The notes beneath the pieces were generated by a model. The model worked only from the letters and a program-made list of their open reading frames with translations, had not been told where the DNA came from and made no database searches. Positions 1-9,173 of a stretch of 64,000 nucleotides of DNA are shown piece after piece. The DNA is from Albibeggiatoa sp964388965 (GTDB taxonomy: Bacteria; Pseudomonadota; Gammaproteobacteria; Beggiatoales; Beggiatoaceae), in NCBI GenBank assembly GCA_964388965.1, contig CAYMCP010000003.1:1-64000 (forward strand), in the 5' to 3' direction. The translations under genes and the position numbers were made by a program. Numbering within the stretch: position 1 is the stretch's first letter; each line of letters begins with the position of its first letter.

Positions 1-104
1 AAACCATCCTCTGTGAATTAGGAATTCAACACTAAATCGATAAATAGTTATCTATAGATAGGTTTAGATAAGTTTGAAATAACGGAAAATTCTACTTATT
101 CTGC

Positions 105-135
105 GCACCACGTCAAATTTAGCGGACGCTGGTGC
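105..135. repeat. Imperfect palindrome downstream of uvrD
   Basis: GCACCA (105-110) pairs with TGGTGC (130-135), and the adjoining CGTC and GACG extend the stem. It lies just past the uvrD stop, but no T run follows on the uvrD strand, so it is not a standard intrinsic terminator. The motif GCACCAGCGTC recurs in the palindrome near 17222-17237, so it is probably a member of a dispersed intergenic family. Confidence 0.5.
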
Positions 136-180
136 ATTAATTTAACGAATAGATAAAAAATATCATTAAAATTGTTTTTT

Positions 181-2301
181 TTAACACAACTCCAATCCAG
201 ATAATGACTTCATCAACCATTTTTTACCTTCTTTCTCAAAATTTACTAAAATCCGTGCAAAATCACCACTCCCCTCTACCTCAAGCACTAAACCCACACC
301 AAAATTAGGATGTTTTACTCTATTCCCCATTTCAAACTGCGTTGATGCAACTTGTTCAATTGTCGCTTTCATCCGCACTTCTTGAATCAATTCGGCAGGT
401 ATTTCACGAATAAATCTCGATGGACGAGCAAAATCTCGTACACCTCGTTTCATGCGCGTTTCGCTGTAGCAAAAATATAATTCTTGTTTAGCCCGCGTGA
501 TGCCAACGTAACACAAACGTCGTTCTTCATCGAGTTTATCCTCTCTAATCGTATTTTCATGTGGGAATAAACCCTCTTCCAAACCACACAAAAATACTAT
601 TTCAAATTCCAATCCTTTCGCTAAATGCAACGTCATCAATTGCACACAATCTTCATAATCGTTCGCCTGCGTACCGCCAGATTCCAATGTTGCATGGGCT
701 AAAAATGCGAATAATGGATCATGCTCATCATTTGCTTGAGTTTCAAACTCTTTAGCAGCGGTTACTAACTCTTCTAAATTTTCAATTCGACGTTGCGCTT
801 CATCTTTCTCGACTTTTTTATATTCAGCAATTAAGCCACTATGTTCATTTATATATAAAACTTGCTCGCTTAATTTAAAATTTTGGATAATTTGTCCTAA
901 TTGCAAAATTAGCTCTAAAAAATCATTTAAACTTTTACGAGCACGATTGCTTAGTTGATGCGTTGTGATTAATTCGCGTGCTGCTTCCCATAATGATATA
1001 CCCTGCTGCCGTGCGAATTTGCGTACTGATTCTACTGTTTTATCTCCAATACCACGTTTAGGTGTATTAATAATGCGTTCAAATGCACTATCATCATTTT
1101 TATGTAAAATTAAACGTAAATAAGCTAAAACATCTTTAATTTCAGCACGTTCATAAAATCGTAATCCACCATAAATACGGTAAGGAATAGATTTTTTTAA
1201 CATTGCCTCTTCGAGTACACGCGACTGTGCTGCTGTGCGATACAAAATCGCAATTTCTTTTAAACGCCCCTGTCTATCTTGAATCTGCTCGGCGATAAAC
1301 GTTGCCTCATCAATTTCGGTATAAGCCGCATAAAGATGAATTGGCTCACCTGCCTTGCCATGAGTCCATAAATTTTTACCCAAACGCTCTGAATTGTGCG
1401 CGATTAATTCATTTGCAACGGCTAATATTGTGCCCGTAGAACGATAGTTTTGCTCTAAACGAATCGTTTGCGTATCGGGATAATGATCAGCAAATTCTTG
1501 AATATGCTCAATTTTCGCACCACGCCAACCATAAATAGATTGGTCATCATCTCCTACTAAAAATAACAAAGGTTTTGTACCGGCAAGCAATTGCAACCAC
1601 GCATATTGAATTGTATTTGTATCTTGGAATTCATCTACTAGAATGTGTCTAAAACGTTGTTGATATTGAAGTAATAAAATTTCATTATTTCTAAATAATT
1701 CATAACAACGCAACAATAATTCAGTAAAATCTACCACGCCCATGCGTTGACAATCTACCTCGTAAGTCGCGTAAATTTGAACCATTTTTTTAAGCCACTG
1801 TTCATGATCATGAACCATAATATCTTTAGCGCGTAAACCCTGCTCTTTGCGATGATTAATAAAATATTGGATTTCTTTTGGTAGATAAACTTTTTCATCT
1901 AACTCTAACGTGCGTACAACTCGCTTGATAAGACGCAATTGATCATCACTATCGAGAATTTGGAAATTTTGCGGCAAATTAGCTTCCTGATGATGCGCGC
2001 GCAACAGACGGTGCGCTGTGCCGTGAAATGTACCAACCCACAAACCCTGTGTTGAACCTTTAATTAATTTTTGTAAGCGTTGCTGCATTTCTCTAGCTGC
2101 TTTATTGGTAAACGTCACCGCTAAAACATTATGCGGACGGCTTTGACCCGTCGCAATCAGAAACGCAATGCGGTGTACTAAAACTCGTGTTTTACCCGTA
2201 CCTGCACCCGCAATGACTAAAATAGGTTTTAATTCTGCCGCGACAGCTTCGCGTTGTTCTTTATTCAAAGGGGTCAAAATGTCTGAAATAAGGTCGTCCA
2301 T
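181..2301 (-). CDS. uvrD: DNA helicase II (UvrD/Rep superfamily 1)
   Basis: ATP-dependent 3'-5' helicase that unwinds DNA in nucleotide-excision and mismatch repair. Visible are the Q-motif region (LNKEQREAV), Walker A GAGTGKTR (motif I), the DEFQDTN motif II, GDDDQSIYGWRG (motif III), QNYRST (motif IV) and the C-terminal helicase half. The Tudor-like tail is present (KHPNFGVG..., ending LSGLELC). The length of about 706 aa is close to E. coli UvrD (720). An ATG two codons upstream (2307) is possible, but the start at 2301 (MDDL...) resembles the family N-terminus. The C-terminal tail argues for UvrD rather than Rep. It is a single gene, divergent from pabB. Confidence 0.95.
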   Translation of the reverse strand: MDDLISDILTPLNKEQREAVAAELKPILVIAGAGTGKTRVLVHRIAFLIATGQSRPHNVLAVTFTNKAAREMQQRLQKLIKGSTQGLWVGTFHGTAHRLLRAHHQEANLPQNFQILDSDDQLRLIKRVVRTLELDEKVYLPKEIQYFINHRKEQGLRAKDIMVHDHEQWLKKMVQIYATYEVDCQRMGVVDFTELLLRCYELFRNNEILLLQYQQRFRHILVDEFQDTNTIQYAWLQLLAGTKPLLFLVGDDDQSIYGWRGAKIEHIQEFADHYPDTQTIRLEQNYRSTGTILAVANELIAHNSERLGKNLWTHGKAGEPIHLYAAYTEIDEATFIAEQIQDRQGRLKEIAILYRTAAQSRVLEEAMLKKSIPYRIYGGLRFYERAEIKDVLAYLRLILHKNDDSAFERIINTPKRGIGDKTVESVRKFARQQGISLWEAARELITTHQLSNRARKSLNDFLELILQLGQIIQNFKLSEQVLYINEHSGLIAEYKKVEKDEAQRRIENLEELVTAAKEFETQANDEHDPLFAFLAHATLESGGTQANDYEDCVQLMTLHLAKGLEFEIVFLCGLEEGLFPHENTIREDKLDEERRLCYVGITRAKQELYFCYSETRMKRGVRDFARPSRFIREIPAELIQEVRMKATIEQVASTQFEMGNRVKHPNFGVGLVLEVEGSGDFARILVNFEKEGKKWLMKSLSGLELC

Positions 2302-2584
2302 TAGCATTCACTGGTTATTGGTAAAGTTTTGCAACTGAATATTAGCATTTAAAAACCTATCAAAAAAGTGATAGTATGCCGCGCTGTCTTAAAAAATATT
2401 TAAATGTATCTATTTGATCATTCACTTTTTGTTGATAAACTGAAATAGACTGTAAAAGTATGTATTTTTTTAGATTTAGACATTTGAAATTAATAACTTA
2501 CAATTCGTTTTTAATATAAAATTCGCTCCAACCCTGAAACTGCCATAACAGGCAAAATCCATTACACTTTATTAACTTAAATTC

Positions 2585-3526
2585 ATGCGACAATTATTAA
2601 ACCAATTTGGTCAACAAAGCATACCTTGTTTTTTTGTGATTGATTTTACCAAGCAAAATAGCTATGTATGTGCATTAAATCAACTTCCAGCAGATATTTT
2701 ATGGTCAATGGATACAGAATATTATCCTGTAAAAACGCCGTATGCTATACAATTAAAAAAAAAACCAATTGCATTTGAAACTTACCAAAAAGCTTTTAAT
2801 CAAGTGATTGCTGAACTGTACGAAGGTAATACTTATCTGCTTAATTTGACCTTTCCAACCAAAATTTATACTAATGCTTCACTAGTAGATATTTTTTATG
2901 CAACACAAGCCAAATTTAAGCTTTACTTTCAAGATCGATTTATTTGTTTTTCACCAGAGCGTTTCATTCAGATTCAAAATAATGTCATTAAAACTTTTCC
3001 TATGAAAGGTACAATTAATGCTCTGTTACCTAACGCGAAGCAACAAATTTTAAACAACGCTAAAGAAATGGCAGAACACGTTATGGTGGTGGATTTACTG
3101 CGTAATGATTTATCTATGGTGGCAAAACAAGTTCAGGTGCAACGTTTTCGTTATATTGATAAAATTCGGGCAGGTCAACGTCCATTACTACAGGTAAGTT
3201 CAGAAATTACAGGGCAATTGCCTACAAATTGGCAGCAGCATTTGGGGGATTTGTTATATACCTTATTGCCCGCTGGCTCTATTTCTGGTACACCTAAGCA
3301 CAATACGCTAAATATCATTAATCGGGTGGAAATCTATCAAAGAGGCTTTTTTACTGGTATTTTCGGTTATTTTGATGGAAAAAATGTAGACAGTGCGGTA
3401 ATGATTCGATTTATCGAAAAACAAGGTAATGAATTGATTTATAAAAGTGGTGGTGGCATTACTATTGATAGCAATGCAAAAACTGAGTATCAAGAATTAT
3501 TAGATAAAGTATACTTGCCAATTTAG
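2585..3526 (+). CDS. pabB: Aminodeoxychorismate synthase component I (PabB-like)
   Basis: Chorismate-binding enzyme that makes 4-amino-4-deoxychorismate for folate synthesis, normally with a PabA glutaminase. Motifs are the PMKGT stretch, the EHVMVVDLLRNDL helix and the GSISGTPK loop near the C-terminus. The Lys in MKGT is the residue that distinguishes PabB from anthranilate synthase TrpE, which has Ala there. At 313 aa it is a short, single-domain form without the long N-terminal TrpE_N region. No obvious Shine-Dalgarno precedes the ATG. pal follows 19 nt downstream, so the two may be co-transcribed although their functions are unrelated. No pabA or pabC is in the window. Confidence 0.88.
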   Translation: MRQLLNQFGQQSIPCFFVIDFTKQNSYVCALNQLPADILWSMDTEYYPVKTPYAIQLKKKPIAFETYQKAFNQVIAELYEGNTYLLNLTFPTKIYTNASLVDIFYATQAKFKLYFQDRFICFSPERFIQIQNNVIKTFPMKGTINALLPNAKQQILNNAKEMAEHVMVVDLLRNDLSMVAKQVQVQRFRYIDKIRAGQRPLLQVSSEITGQLPTNWQQHLGDLLYTLLPAGSISGTPKHNTLNIINRVEIYQRGFFTGIFGYFDGKNVDSAVMIRFIEKQGNELIYKSGGGITIDSNAKTEYQELLDKVYLPI

Positions 3527-3545
3527 TTACGTGAAGGAATTTATA

Positions 3546-4079
3546 ATGAAAAAGTTTATTTTATTGATATTAGCCTTATTTATCGCACATGGCTGTAGCA
3601 GCCCACAACCGATTGAAAAATCATCAATTGCTGATACCTCATTCCAGCGTTCAGGCACGATTGCAGGAAAACCACAAGGTGTTTATGACAATCCTAATGT
3701 AACGGGTGTTGCAAATTCGCAAATGATCCCAGCAGAGCGGATTATTTATTTTGATTTTGATAAAAGTGATATTCGATTTAATGATCGTTTAATATTAGAG
3801 CAACACGCAGCTTATTTGGCAGCGAATCCACAGATTGCGGTACGTTTGGAGGGTCATGCTGATGAACGTGGTTCACGGGAATACAATTTAGCTTTGGGTG
3901 AACATCGTGCTTTGGCTACAAAAAGGGTGCTTAATATTTTGGGAGTAGATAATTATCGAATCACGACACTAAGTTATGGTGAGGAGATGCCCCTAGAGTA
4001 CGGACATGCTGAAATGTCTTGGCAACGCAATCGTCGTGTTGAAATCATATATCCTCCCATGCCAAGCGTTCAAAGATGA
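3546..4079 (+). CDS. pal: Peptidoglycan-associated lipoprotein Pal
   Basis: Outer-membrane lipoprotein of the Tol-Pal system that binds peptidoglycan. The ATG at 3546 is preferred over the GTG at 3531 because GAAGGA lies 8 nt upstream. The lipoprotein signal is MKKFILLILALFIAHGC, with Cys at +1 after a slightly unusual AHG lipobox. The OmpA-like domain shows YFDFDKSDI, the long LEQHAAYLAANP helix, EGHADERGSREYN (peptidoglycan contact region) and WQRNRRVEI. The usual tolQRAB-ybgF neighbours are absent: pal sits behind pabB and before repeats, so it seems detached from its normal operon. Confidence 0.93.
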   Translation: MKKFILLILALFIAHGCSSPQPIEKSSIADTSFQRSGTIAGKPQGVYDNPNVTGVANSQMIPAERIIYFDFDKSDIRFNDRLILEQHAAYLAANPQIAVRLEGHADERGSREYNLALGEHRALATKRVLNILGVDNYRITTLSYGEEMPLEYGHAEMSWQRNRRVEIIYPPMPSVQR

Positions 4080-4160
4080 GGCTGGAAAAATCTATTATAA
4101 TCAAAGCTGAAATAGTATTTTCTCTTATTTCTATCGTTTCTATGCTCTACAAAAGGCTTA

Positions 4161-4237
4161 CATTGGGCGGGAGGGCAGGCCGTGAGGTCGAGTGTATTGA
4201 AGCGACACAATTCCCGAATAGCAGTAAGTTTTGATTT
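4161..4237. repeat. Dispersed intergenic repeat, copy 1 (pair with 8040-8115)
   Basis: This stretch starts with CATTGGGC, then TATTGAAGCGA, ACAA, AATAGC and TTTTGATTT. The same blocks, in the same order and nearly the same spacing, occur at 8040-8115. It lies in a 390-bp gap without genes (4080-4469), together with a perfect palindrome and one terminal-repeat module. Confidence 0.6.
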
Positions 4238-4248
4238 CGCAGGGGAGG

Positions 4249-4278
4249 TGTAGAGACAAAGTATGCCTTGTCTCTACA
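4249..4278. repeat. Perfect 11-bp inverted repeat (GTAGAGACAA palindrome)
   Basis: TGTAGAGACAA (4249-4259) is the exact reverse complement of TTGTCTCTACA (4268-4278), with an 8-nt loop. I recall palindromes of this wording being common between genes in cyanobacteria and other large genomes; that comparison is from memory. No T tract follows directly, so it is better called a repeat element than a terminator. Confidence 0.7.
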
Positions 4279-4331
4279 ATGTAAAAATAATGATATTTTA
4301 ACACACTTGCTAAGATTTCAAACCAGTGTAT

Positions 4332-4361
4332 AGAGTAAAATTTTCGTGTGGATTGCGTAAC
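4332..4361 (-). repeat. Solo MITE terminal-repeat module
   Basis: The 30 nt read on the minus strand begin GTTACGC and match 59049-59078 at 26 of 30 positions. They also resemble the ends of the 239-bp element at 41489-41727. Only one end is seen here, so this is a solo or decayed copy. Confidence 0.55.
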
Positions 4362-4469
4362 GCCTATTTACAAAACAAATTTTATCCACTCATTCTACGC
4401 AATAAATAGCGTTCTCTGACAGAGCAAGTTATACTTGTTTCATGACAAGAAGTTTTGCTAGAGGATAAC

Positions 4470-5519
4470 ATGCTAAATCGTTTCTACTTAATCAATTGGC
4501 TGCTGTTTTTCAGCTATACTGCGTTTGCTAATCCTGTTTATCAATCCGAATTTTTTACAGGCAGTCCTTACGGAAATAACCAATTCAACGATGAAATTTT
4601 AGAAATCCCCAACGCTTATGGATTAATTGTCACTATCAATGGCGAAATAGAGAATAAATGGGATGTAATCACACTATATGATGCAAATGGGCAGAAAATT
4701 CAAACGTTCACCGGTCAATTGAATGAGCGTATTGAAGTAGCAGGTTCTAAAATTCGGGTCATATTCGACTCTGATAACCGTAAACATGATTTTCTGGGTG
4801 CTAGGGTTAAAATTACGGCACAATCATTTCCACAGCTTTATCAGACTATTAAACAAATACTTACAAATGAAGTTACGCATTTATTAGAAAAAAATACCGG
4901 TGAAGCGAGTTATTTAATCAAACAGCACTTAAAACAACTTACTACCCTTGATAATCAGGTGCGCCAAGCGAGAGATGCAGCGCAAATTATTCAGCCAGTG
5001 GCAAATGAATTGTTAAAAATTGCTGAAACTTATCGTAAAATTGCTAATCTGTTTCCAGAAGTACAACAAATCCATCAAAATATATTAGATAAATTAGAGC
5101 AATTACAAGTAAAAACCAAAACTTATCAGCAGATTGCGCAAACTAATGTTGAGCAATTACAAGCAGAGGTGCAAACAGCGGAAGATGGTTGGCGTAAGGA
5201 TAATTTACAGCGTGTTGCCAATTTATCTTACACGCAACAAACATTGTGGACACAGTTTTTACAACAACAAACTGAAATGATGGTACAAACAAAAGTTTAT
5301 TCTGCCCAAGTTTTAGATTTTCTTAATTTTTTAAATATGACGGCGCAAATCTATGAAGGAACAGCACAATTAACTTTAGTACATCGGTCCAGTATTGCAG
5401 ATTTTCAAAATTTGATGGATTTGTCGCGTTTGCGCAGTATTGTTGATAAAATTGAACAATCTGAATTAAAAATTAATACCTTATTAGAGCAAATTGAAAA
5501 AAATAGCCCGTTGGCTTGA
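4470..5519 (+). CDS. Secreted protein: beta-sandwich (CUB-like?) plus long coiled coil
   Basis: Not recognised as a named family. The ATG at 4470 follows AGAGGA by 6 nt; a TTG at 4455 is less likely. It has a signal peptide (about residues 1-21, ending AFA). A region around residues 25-120 has alternating hydrophobic strands with WDVITLYDANG and KIRVIFDSDN, reminiscent of CUB domains (YDG..., VRFxSD); this is only a resemblance. Residues about 125-350 are Gln/Glu-rich and strongly helical, likely coiled coil. It ends 11 nt before the next gene, which is also helical and membrane-anchored, so the two probably work as a pair at the envelope. Confidence 0.7.
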   Translation: MLNRFYLINWLLFFSYTAFANPVYQSEFFTGSPYGNNQFNDEILEIPNAYGLIVTINGEIENKWDVITLYDANGQKIQTFTGQLNERIEVAGSKIRVIFDSDNRKHDFLGARVKITAQSFPQLYQTIKQILTNEVTHLLEKNTGEASYLIKQHLKQLTTLDNQVRQARDAAQIIQPVANELLKIAETYRKIANLFPEVQQIHQNILDKLEQLQVKTKTYQQIAQTNVEQLQAEVQTAEDGWRKDNLQRVANLSYTQQTLWTQFLQQQTEMMVQTKVYSAQVLDFLNFLNMTAQIYEGTAQLTLVHRSSIADFQNLMDLSRLRSIVDKIEQSELKINTLLEQIEKNSPLA

Positions 5520-5530
5520 GATAGCATATT

Positions 5531-6451
5531 ATGTCGGATAATCAGCAAAATACTGCACAAATTGATGACGAAAAAAATCCATCAAAACAGAAAACTAAAA
5601 GTTTTTCGGTTTCTTCGATGGTATTTCTTGTTTTTTTATTTATCCTTCTTGTTGGCGTGGCTTGGATATTAACAAAAGCTATCGAAAATATAACTAAATC
5701 TGAAGATAATGTAGAAAATGCGAATACAGCGATAAATTCAGCAGCAAATGTAGATAACGTTGCAATGCTTGCATCTACATCGTTAAAATCTGCCAGTCAC
5801 ACCAACATAGAAACTGCATTTGAAAATACAAGTAAACTAGCCGAAAATAATAACAAGCCGGGCGAAAATACTAACAAATCCATTGAAAATACAGCAATTG
5901 AGGCACAACCAATAGGAACGATGATAACAAGTGATGGTACTCGGATTGAAACTGCTTTTGAAAAACCAGCCTCATCATTGGAAAGCATTAAAAATAAACA
6001 ATCTCCTCCTAAAATATCTCGACCTCCTGAGCAGTTACAGCTTGATATGCAAGTCAATTATGAGCAGAGTCAATGGTCTGCATTAAGTCAGCATTTGCTG
6101 GAATTGGAAACAGAGTGGAAAAATAAATTTCAAACCATTTTTGAGCAATTTACACCACAATTAGACGTTAGAATACAAACGGTTAAGCCAGAAAAAATCA
6201 TTAAAACCAGAGATACATCATGGTCAGATGTGTTAAATACTGTGCTGGAAATGGAAACAAATCGTATTGCAATGAGTGATGTATTTGTGCAGCAATTACA
6301 ACTTGAAGTGACAGCATTAAATCAATTATCAGAAAAATTCGCAAATGTTGCGACGGTTTCTAGCTGGCAACAGACAGCAGAACAAATTTTAGCATTAGAG
6401 GTATATCGTGTTGAAATGCTGAAAATGGCACAGCAATGTTGTCAAAACTGA
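5531..6451 (+). CDS. Single-pass membrane protein with helical periplasmic domain
   Basis: Unknown function. About 30 polar N-terminal residues are followed by one transmembrane segment (roughly residues 30-52, VFLVFLFILLVGVAWIL). A low-complexity Asn/Thr/Glu linker follows, with imperfect repeats of the type ENTxK (residues 60-125). It contains two similar phrases, RIETAFEK and NIETAFEN, about 40 residues apart. The C-terminal half is helical and Gln/Glu-rich. It follows the secreted coiled-coil gene by 11 nt and is probably co-transcribed. The topology suggests a cytoplasmic N-terminus and a periplasmic C-terminus. Confidence 0.65.
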   Translation: MSDNQQNTAQIDDEKNPSKQKTKSFSVSSMVFLVFLFILLVGVAWILTKAIENITKSEDNVENANTAINSAANVDNVAMLASTSLKSASHTNIETAFENTSKLAENNNKPGENTNKSIENTAIEAQPIGTMITSDGTRIETAFEKPASSLESIKNKQSPPKISRPPEQLQLDMQVNYEQSQWSALSQHLLELETEWKNKFQTIFEQFTPQLDVRIQTVKPEKIIKTRDTSWSDVLNTVLEMETNRIAMSDVFVQQLQLEVTALNQLSEKFANVATVSSWQQTAEQILALEVYRVEMLKMAQQCCQN

Positions 6452-6557
6452 TGCGCAGTGTGACTTTTTTGCTTATCTCTATTGTATCTGATGAAAAAAC
6501 ACATATATTACCCGTTGTGCATTTTTTAACCTACAATCTCAAACACTAGGAGAGATC

Positions 6558-7163
6558 ATGAGCGTATTAGTAGGACGTAAAGCCCCAGATTTTACCGTAC
6601 CTGCGGTATTAGGTAATGGTGAAATTGTTGATAATTTTAGTTTTTCTGAAGCAACTCAGGGTAAATATGTGGTTGTTTTCTTTTATCCTTTGGATTTCAC
6701 CTTTGTATGCCCTTCCGAATTAATCGCTTTTGATAAACGTATTGAAGCATTCCAAAAGCGTAATGTTGAAGTGATTGGTGTATCTATTGATTCTCATTTT
6801 ACGCATAACGCATGGCGTAATACACCCGTAGAAAAAGGTGGTATTGGTCCAGTTCGTTATACTTTGGCTGCGGATATGACACATCAAATTGCTAAAAATT
6901 ATGGTGTCGAAACACCTGACGGTGCGGTTGCATTTCGAGGTTCTTTTTTAATTGATAAAGAAGGTATGGTGCGCCATCAAGTGGTTAATGATTTACCATT
7001 AGGTCGTAATATTGATGAAATGTTACGCATGGTTGATGCCTTACAATTCCATGAACAGCACGGCGAAGTATGTCCAGCAGGTTGGCACGAAGGCTCAGCA
7101 GGTATGAAAGATACGCCAGACGGTGTTGCTGCATATTTATCAAGCCACGTTAGCGAGTTATAA
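6558..7163 (+). CDS. 2-Cys peroxiredoxin (AhpC/Prx1 type)
   Basis: Thiol peroxidase that reduces H2O2 and organic peroxides in the cytoplasm. Peroxidatic Cys51 lies in FTFVCPSEL and the resolving Cys in EVCPAGW near residue 172. The 201-aa length with a C-terminal resolving Cys marks a typical 2-Cys Prx1/AhpC-type enzyme. AGGAGAG precedes the ATG by 7 nt. It is monocistronic, with a hairpin directly after the stop. No ahpF is next to it, so reduction is probably by thioredoxin. No clear OxyR box was seen upstream. Confidence 0.93.
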   Translation: MSVLVGRKAPDFTVPAVLGNGEIVDNFSFSEATQGKYVVVFFYPLDFTFVCPSELIAFDKRIEAFQKRNVEVIGVSIDSHFTHNAWRNTPVEKGGIGPVRYTLAADMTHQIAKNYGVETPDGAVAFRGSFLIDKEGMVRHQVVNDLPLGRNIDEMLRMVDALQFHEQHGEVCPAGWHEGSAGMKDTPDGVAAYLSSHVSEL

Positions 7164-7204
7164 TTGTTTTCCGGGATGGCCAACAGGCTGTCCTTTAGCA
7201 ATTA
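7161..7204 (+). terminator. Hairpin after the peroxiredoxin gene
   Basis: GGATGGCC (7174-7181) pairs with GGCTGTCC (7186-7193) through eight pairs including two G-U, with loop AACA, then TTT. An outer arm TAATTG (7161-7166) pairs with CAATTA (7199-7204). The T tract is short, so termination is likely but not certain. Confidence 0.5.
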
Positions 7205-7284
7205 TCGACGCTAGAGTGCGAAATTTTAGTGTCGCTTTACATCTAAATTATAACTAAATTTTCACAAAATCACTTTTTCCTGTA

Positions 7285-7869
7285 ATGCAATCTTTTGTTC
7301 CAAATAATGTTATTTTAGCTGGTGTTGACGAAGTTGGACGCGGACCACTCGCAGGTGCAGTTTTCGCCGCCGCTGTGATCTTAGACGCGACGCTGCCTAT
7401 AATCGGTTTAAAAGATTCTAAAAAGCTGTCGAAAAAAAAACGCGAATTACTTGATAGCGAAGTTCGACATAAAGCTAAAGCGTGGGCATTAGGTCGCGCA
7501 GAAGTAGAGGAAATTGATACGTTGAATATTCTGCAAGCCAGTTTATTAGCAATGCGGCGTGCAGTTTTAGCTTTGCATATTGAGCCGCAACACGTTGTAG
7601 TAGATGGGAAATTTTGTCCAGCATTACCCTATCCAACTCAAGCAATCATTAAGGGTGATAATCTAATAGCAGAAATTAGCGCAGCATCCATTATTGCCAA
7701 AGTAGCGCGCGATAAGGAAATGTGTGAATTAGATAAATTATATCCAGAATATGGCTTTGCGCAGCACAAAGGCTATCCGACTAAGCGACACCGTTTAGCA
7801 CTGCAACAATATGGTATAACACCGATTCATCGTCGTTCTTACGCGCCAGTACGTGCTTGTTTACAGTAG
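7285..7869 (+). CDS. rnhB: Ribonuclease HII
   Basis: Removes RNA primers and misincorporated ribonucleotides from DNA. The catalytic signature GVDEVGRGPLAGAV at the N-terminus gives the paired Asp and Glu of the DEDD site. KDSKKLS, the VDG(K) strand and SAASIIAKVARDKEM are also typical. The length of 194 aa is normal. The ATG at 7285 has no strong Shine-Dalgarno. It stands alone here; in many gammaproteobacteria rnhB follows lpxB. Confidence 0.95.
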   Translation: MQSFVPNNVILAGVDEVGRGPLAGAVFAAAVILDATLPIIGLKDSKKLSKKKRELLDSEVRHKAKAWALGRAEVEEIDTLNILQASLLAMRRAVLALHIEPQHVVVDGKFCPALPYPTQAIIKGDNLIAEISAASIIAKVARDKEMCELDKLYPEYGFAQHKGYPTKRHRLALQQYGITPIHRRSYAPVRACLQ

Positions 7870-8039
7870 ATTTTAATCAATACACGTTTCCATCATCAAA
7901 ATCTTCGCCATATTTTTCAAAAAACAATATCTTCGCCATAGTGGCTAACTCATTGATTTTACATGGTATGCAAAAATCTGACTTTGCGCTCCAGCCGACC
8001 GCTTTACATAGCGCAAACATTATCGGTATTTTTTACTCA

Positions 8040-8115
8040 CATTGGGCAAGGCTCAGGTTGTGGAATTTGATATATTGAAGCGATACAACTCCAAAATAGC
8101 CGCAACATTTTGATT
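8040..8115. repeat. Dispersed intergenic repeat, copy 2
   Basis: Shares CATTGGGC, TATTGAAGCGA, ACAA, AATAGC and TTTTGATTT with 4161-4237, in the same order and orientation. It occupies the 315-bp gap between rnhB and ribF (7870-8184), where I see no convincing gene. A short open frame through it (7857-8078) is not supported. Confidence 0.55.
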
Positions 8116-8184
8116 TTCAAGAGAATTAGCCCCTCAAAGAACGCATAATACTGATCTAGTATATGAATTTTTTGGCTAATTTGG

Positions 8185-9108
8185 TTAGGCAAATATTTTT
8201 CTAGCTACGTGAGCATCTTGCTCGATTTGTTGTTTTAACTGCTCAAGGTCAGTAAATTTTCTTTCATCACGGATTTTATTAATAAATTCTACTTCAACGT
8301 ATTTTCCGTAAATCGTTTGCTTAAAATCAAATAAGTGTACTTCTAGCAATAAATGTGAACCATTTACTGTAGGACGCATACCCAAATTGGCAATACCTTT
8401 TAATGGATGTTGCTCAATTCCGTATACTTGTACAGCAAATACACCATGTAACGGCGATTTATGGCGATGTAGAAAAATATTTGCAGTCGGAAAACCAATA
8501 GTACGACCACGTTGTTGACCGTATACAACGCGCCCACTAAGCATATAAGGTCGTCCAAGCAATTCACTAGCAAACTGTATATGACCTTGTGCCAGTAGGT
8601 GACGAATTCGCGTACTACTAACGCGCTCACCGTCTATGGCGAATGTATGTTGTTTTTCAATTTTAAATTGATAGAGTTTTGCAGCGTCATACAAGGTTTG
8701 ATAACCGCCTTGTCGTTGTTTACCAAAATGAAAATCATCACCTATAACAAGGTGTTTGATACCTAAACTTTGAATTAAAACCTGTTGAATAAAGTCATTT
8801 GGTTCAAAATTGGCGAATTTTTTACTAAAACGTAAACATAACACTCTATCTACACCATAATGTCGAAGCGCAATTAATTTTTCTCGTAGACGGGTTAAAC
8901 GAGTTGGTGCTTTTTCTGGCGTAAAAAATTCTTGAGGCTGTGGCTCGAATATGATCACGGTCGCTGGTAAATTTAAGTTTAGCGATGTTGTTTTAACTTG
9001 TTGAATAATTGCCTGATGTCCACGATGTACACCATCAAAATTCCCTATCGTTGCCACACATTGGTGATGTCGAGGTCTCAATTGTGAAATACTACGGATA
9101 AACTCCAT
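8185..9108 (-). CDS. ribF: Bifunctional riboflavin kinase / FAD synthetase
   Basis: Converts riboflavin to FMN and FMN to FAD. The N-terminal adenylyltransferase domain shows GNFDGVHRGHQ (nucleotide-binding His pair) and the VSSTRIRHLL element. The C-terminal flavokinase domain shows GRTIGFPTANI, the KGIANLGMRPT loop and the LEVHLFDF strand. 307 aa is the normal length. ileS and lspA, frequent partners of ribF, are not next to it. Confidence 0.95.
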   Translation of the reverse strand: MEFIRSISQLRPRHHQCVATIGNFDGVHRGHQAIIQQVKTTSLNLNLPATVIIFEPQPQEFFTPEKAPTRLTRLREKLIALRHYGVDRVLCLRFSKKFANFEPNDFIQQVLIQSLGIKHLVIGDDFHFGKQRQGGYQTLYDAAKLYQFKIEKQHTFAIDGERVSSTRIRHLLAQGHIQFASELLGRPYMLSGRVVYGQQRGRTIGFPTANIFLHRHKSPLHGVFAVQVYGIEQHPLKGIANLGMRPTVNGSHLLLEVHLFDFKQTIYGKYVEVEFINKIRDERKFTDLEQLKQQIEQDAHVARKIFA

Positions 9109-9173
9109 TACACTATAACCAATTTTTGTTTAAAATTAAGATGATATGATCTCAATAGATTATGAAATTTTTT

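Noticed and set aside
7857..8078. 73-residue open frame after rnhB
   Set aside because: It overlaps the rnhB end, has no ribosome site, and runs through the dispersed repeat at 8040-8115; the product has no coherent pattern.
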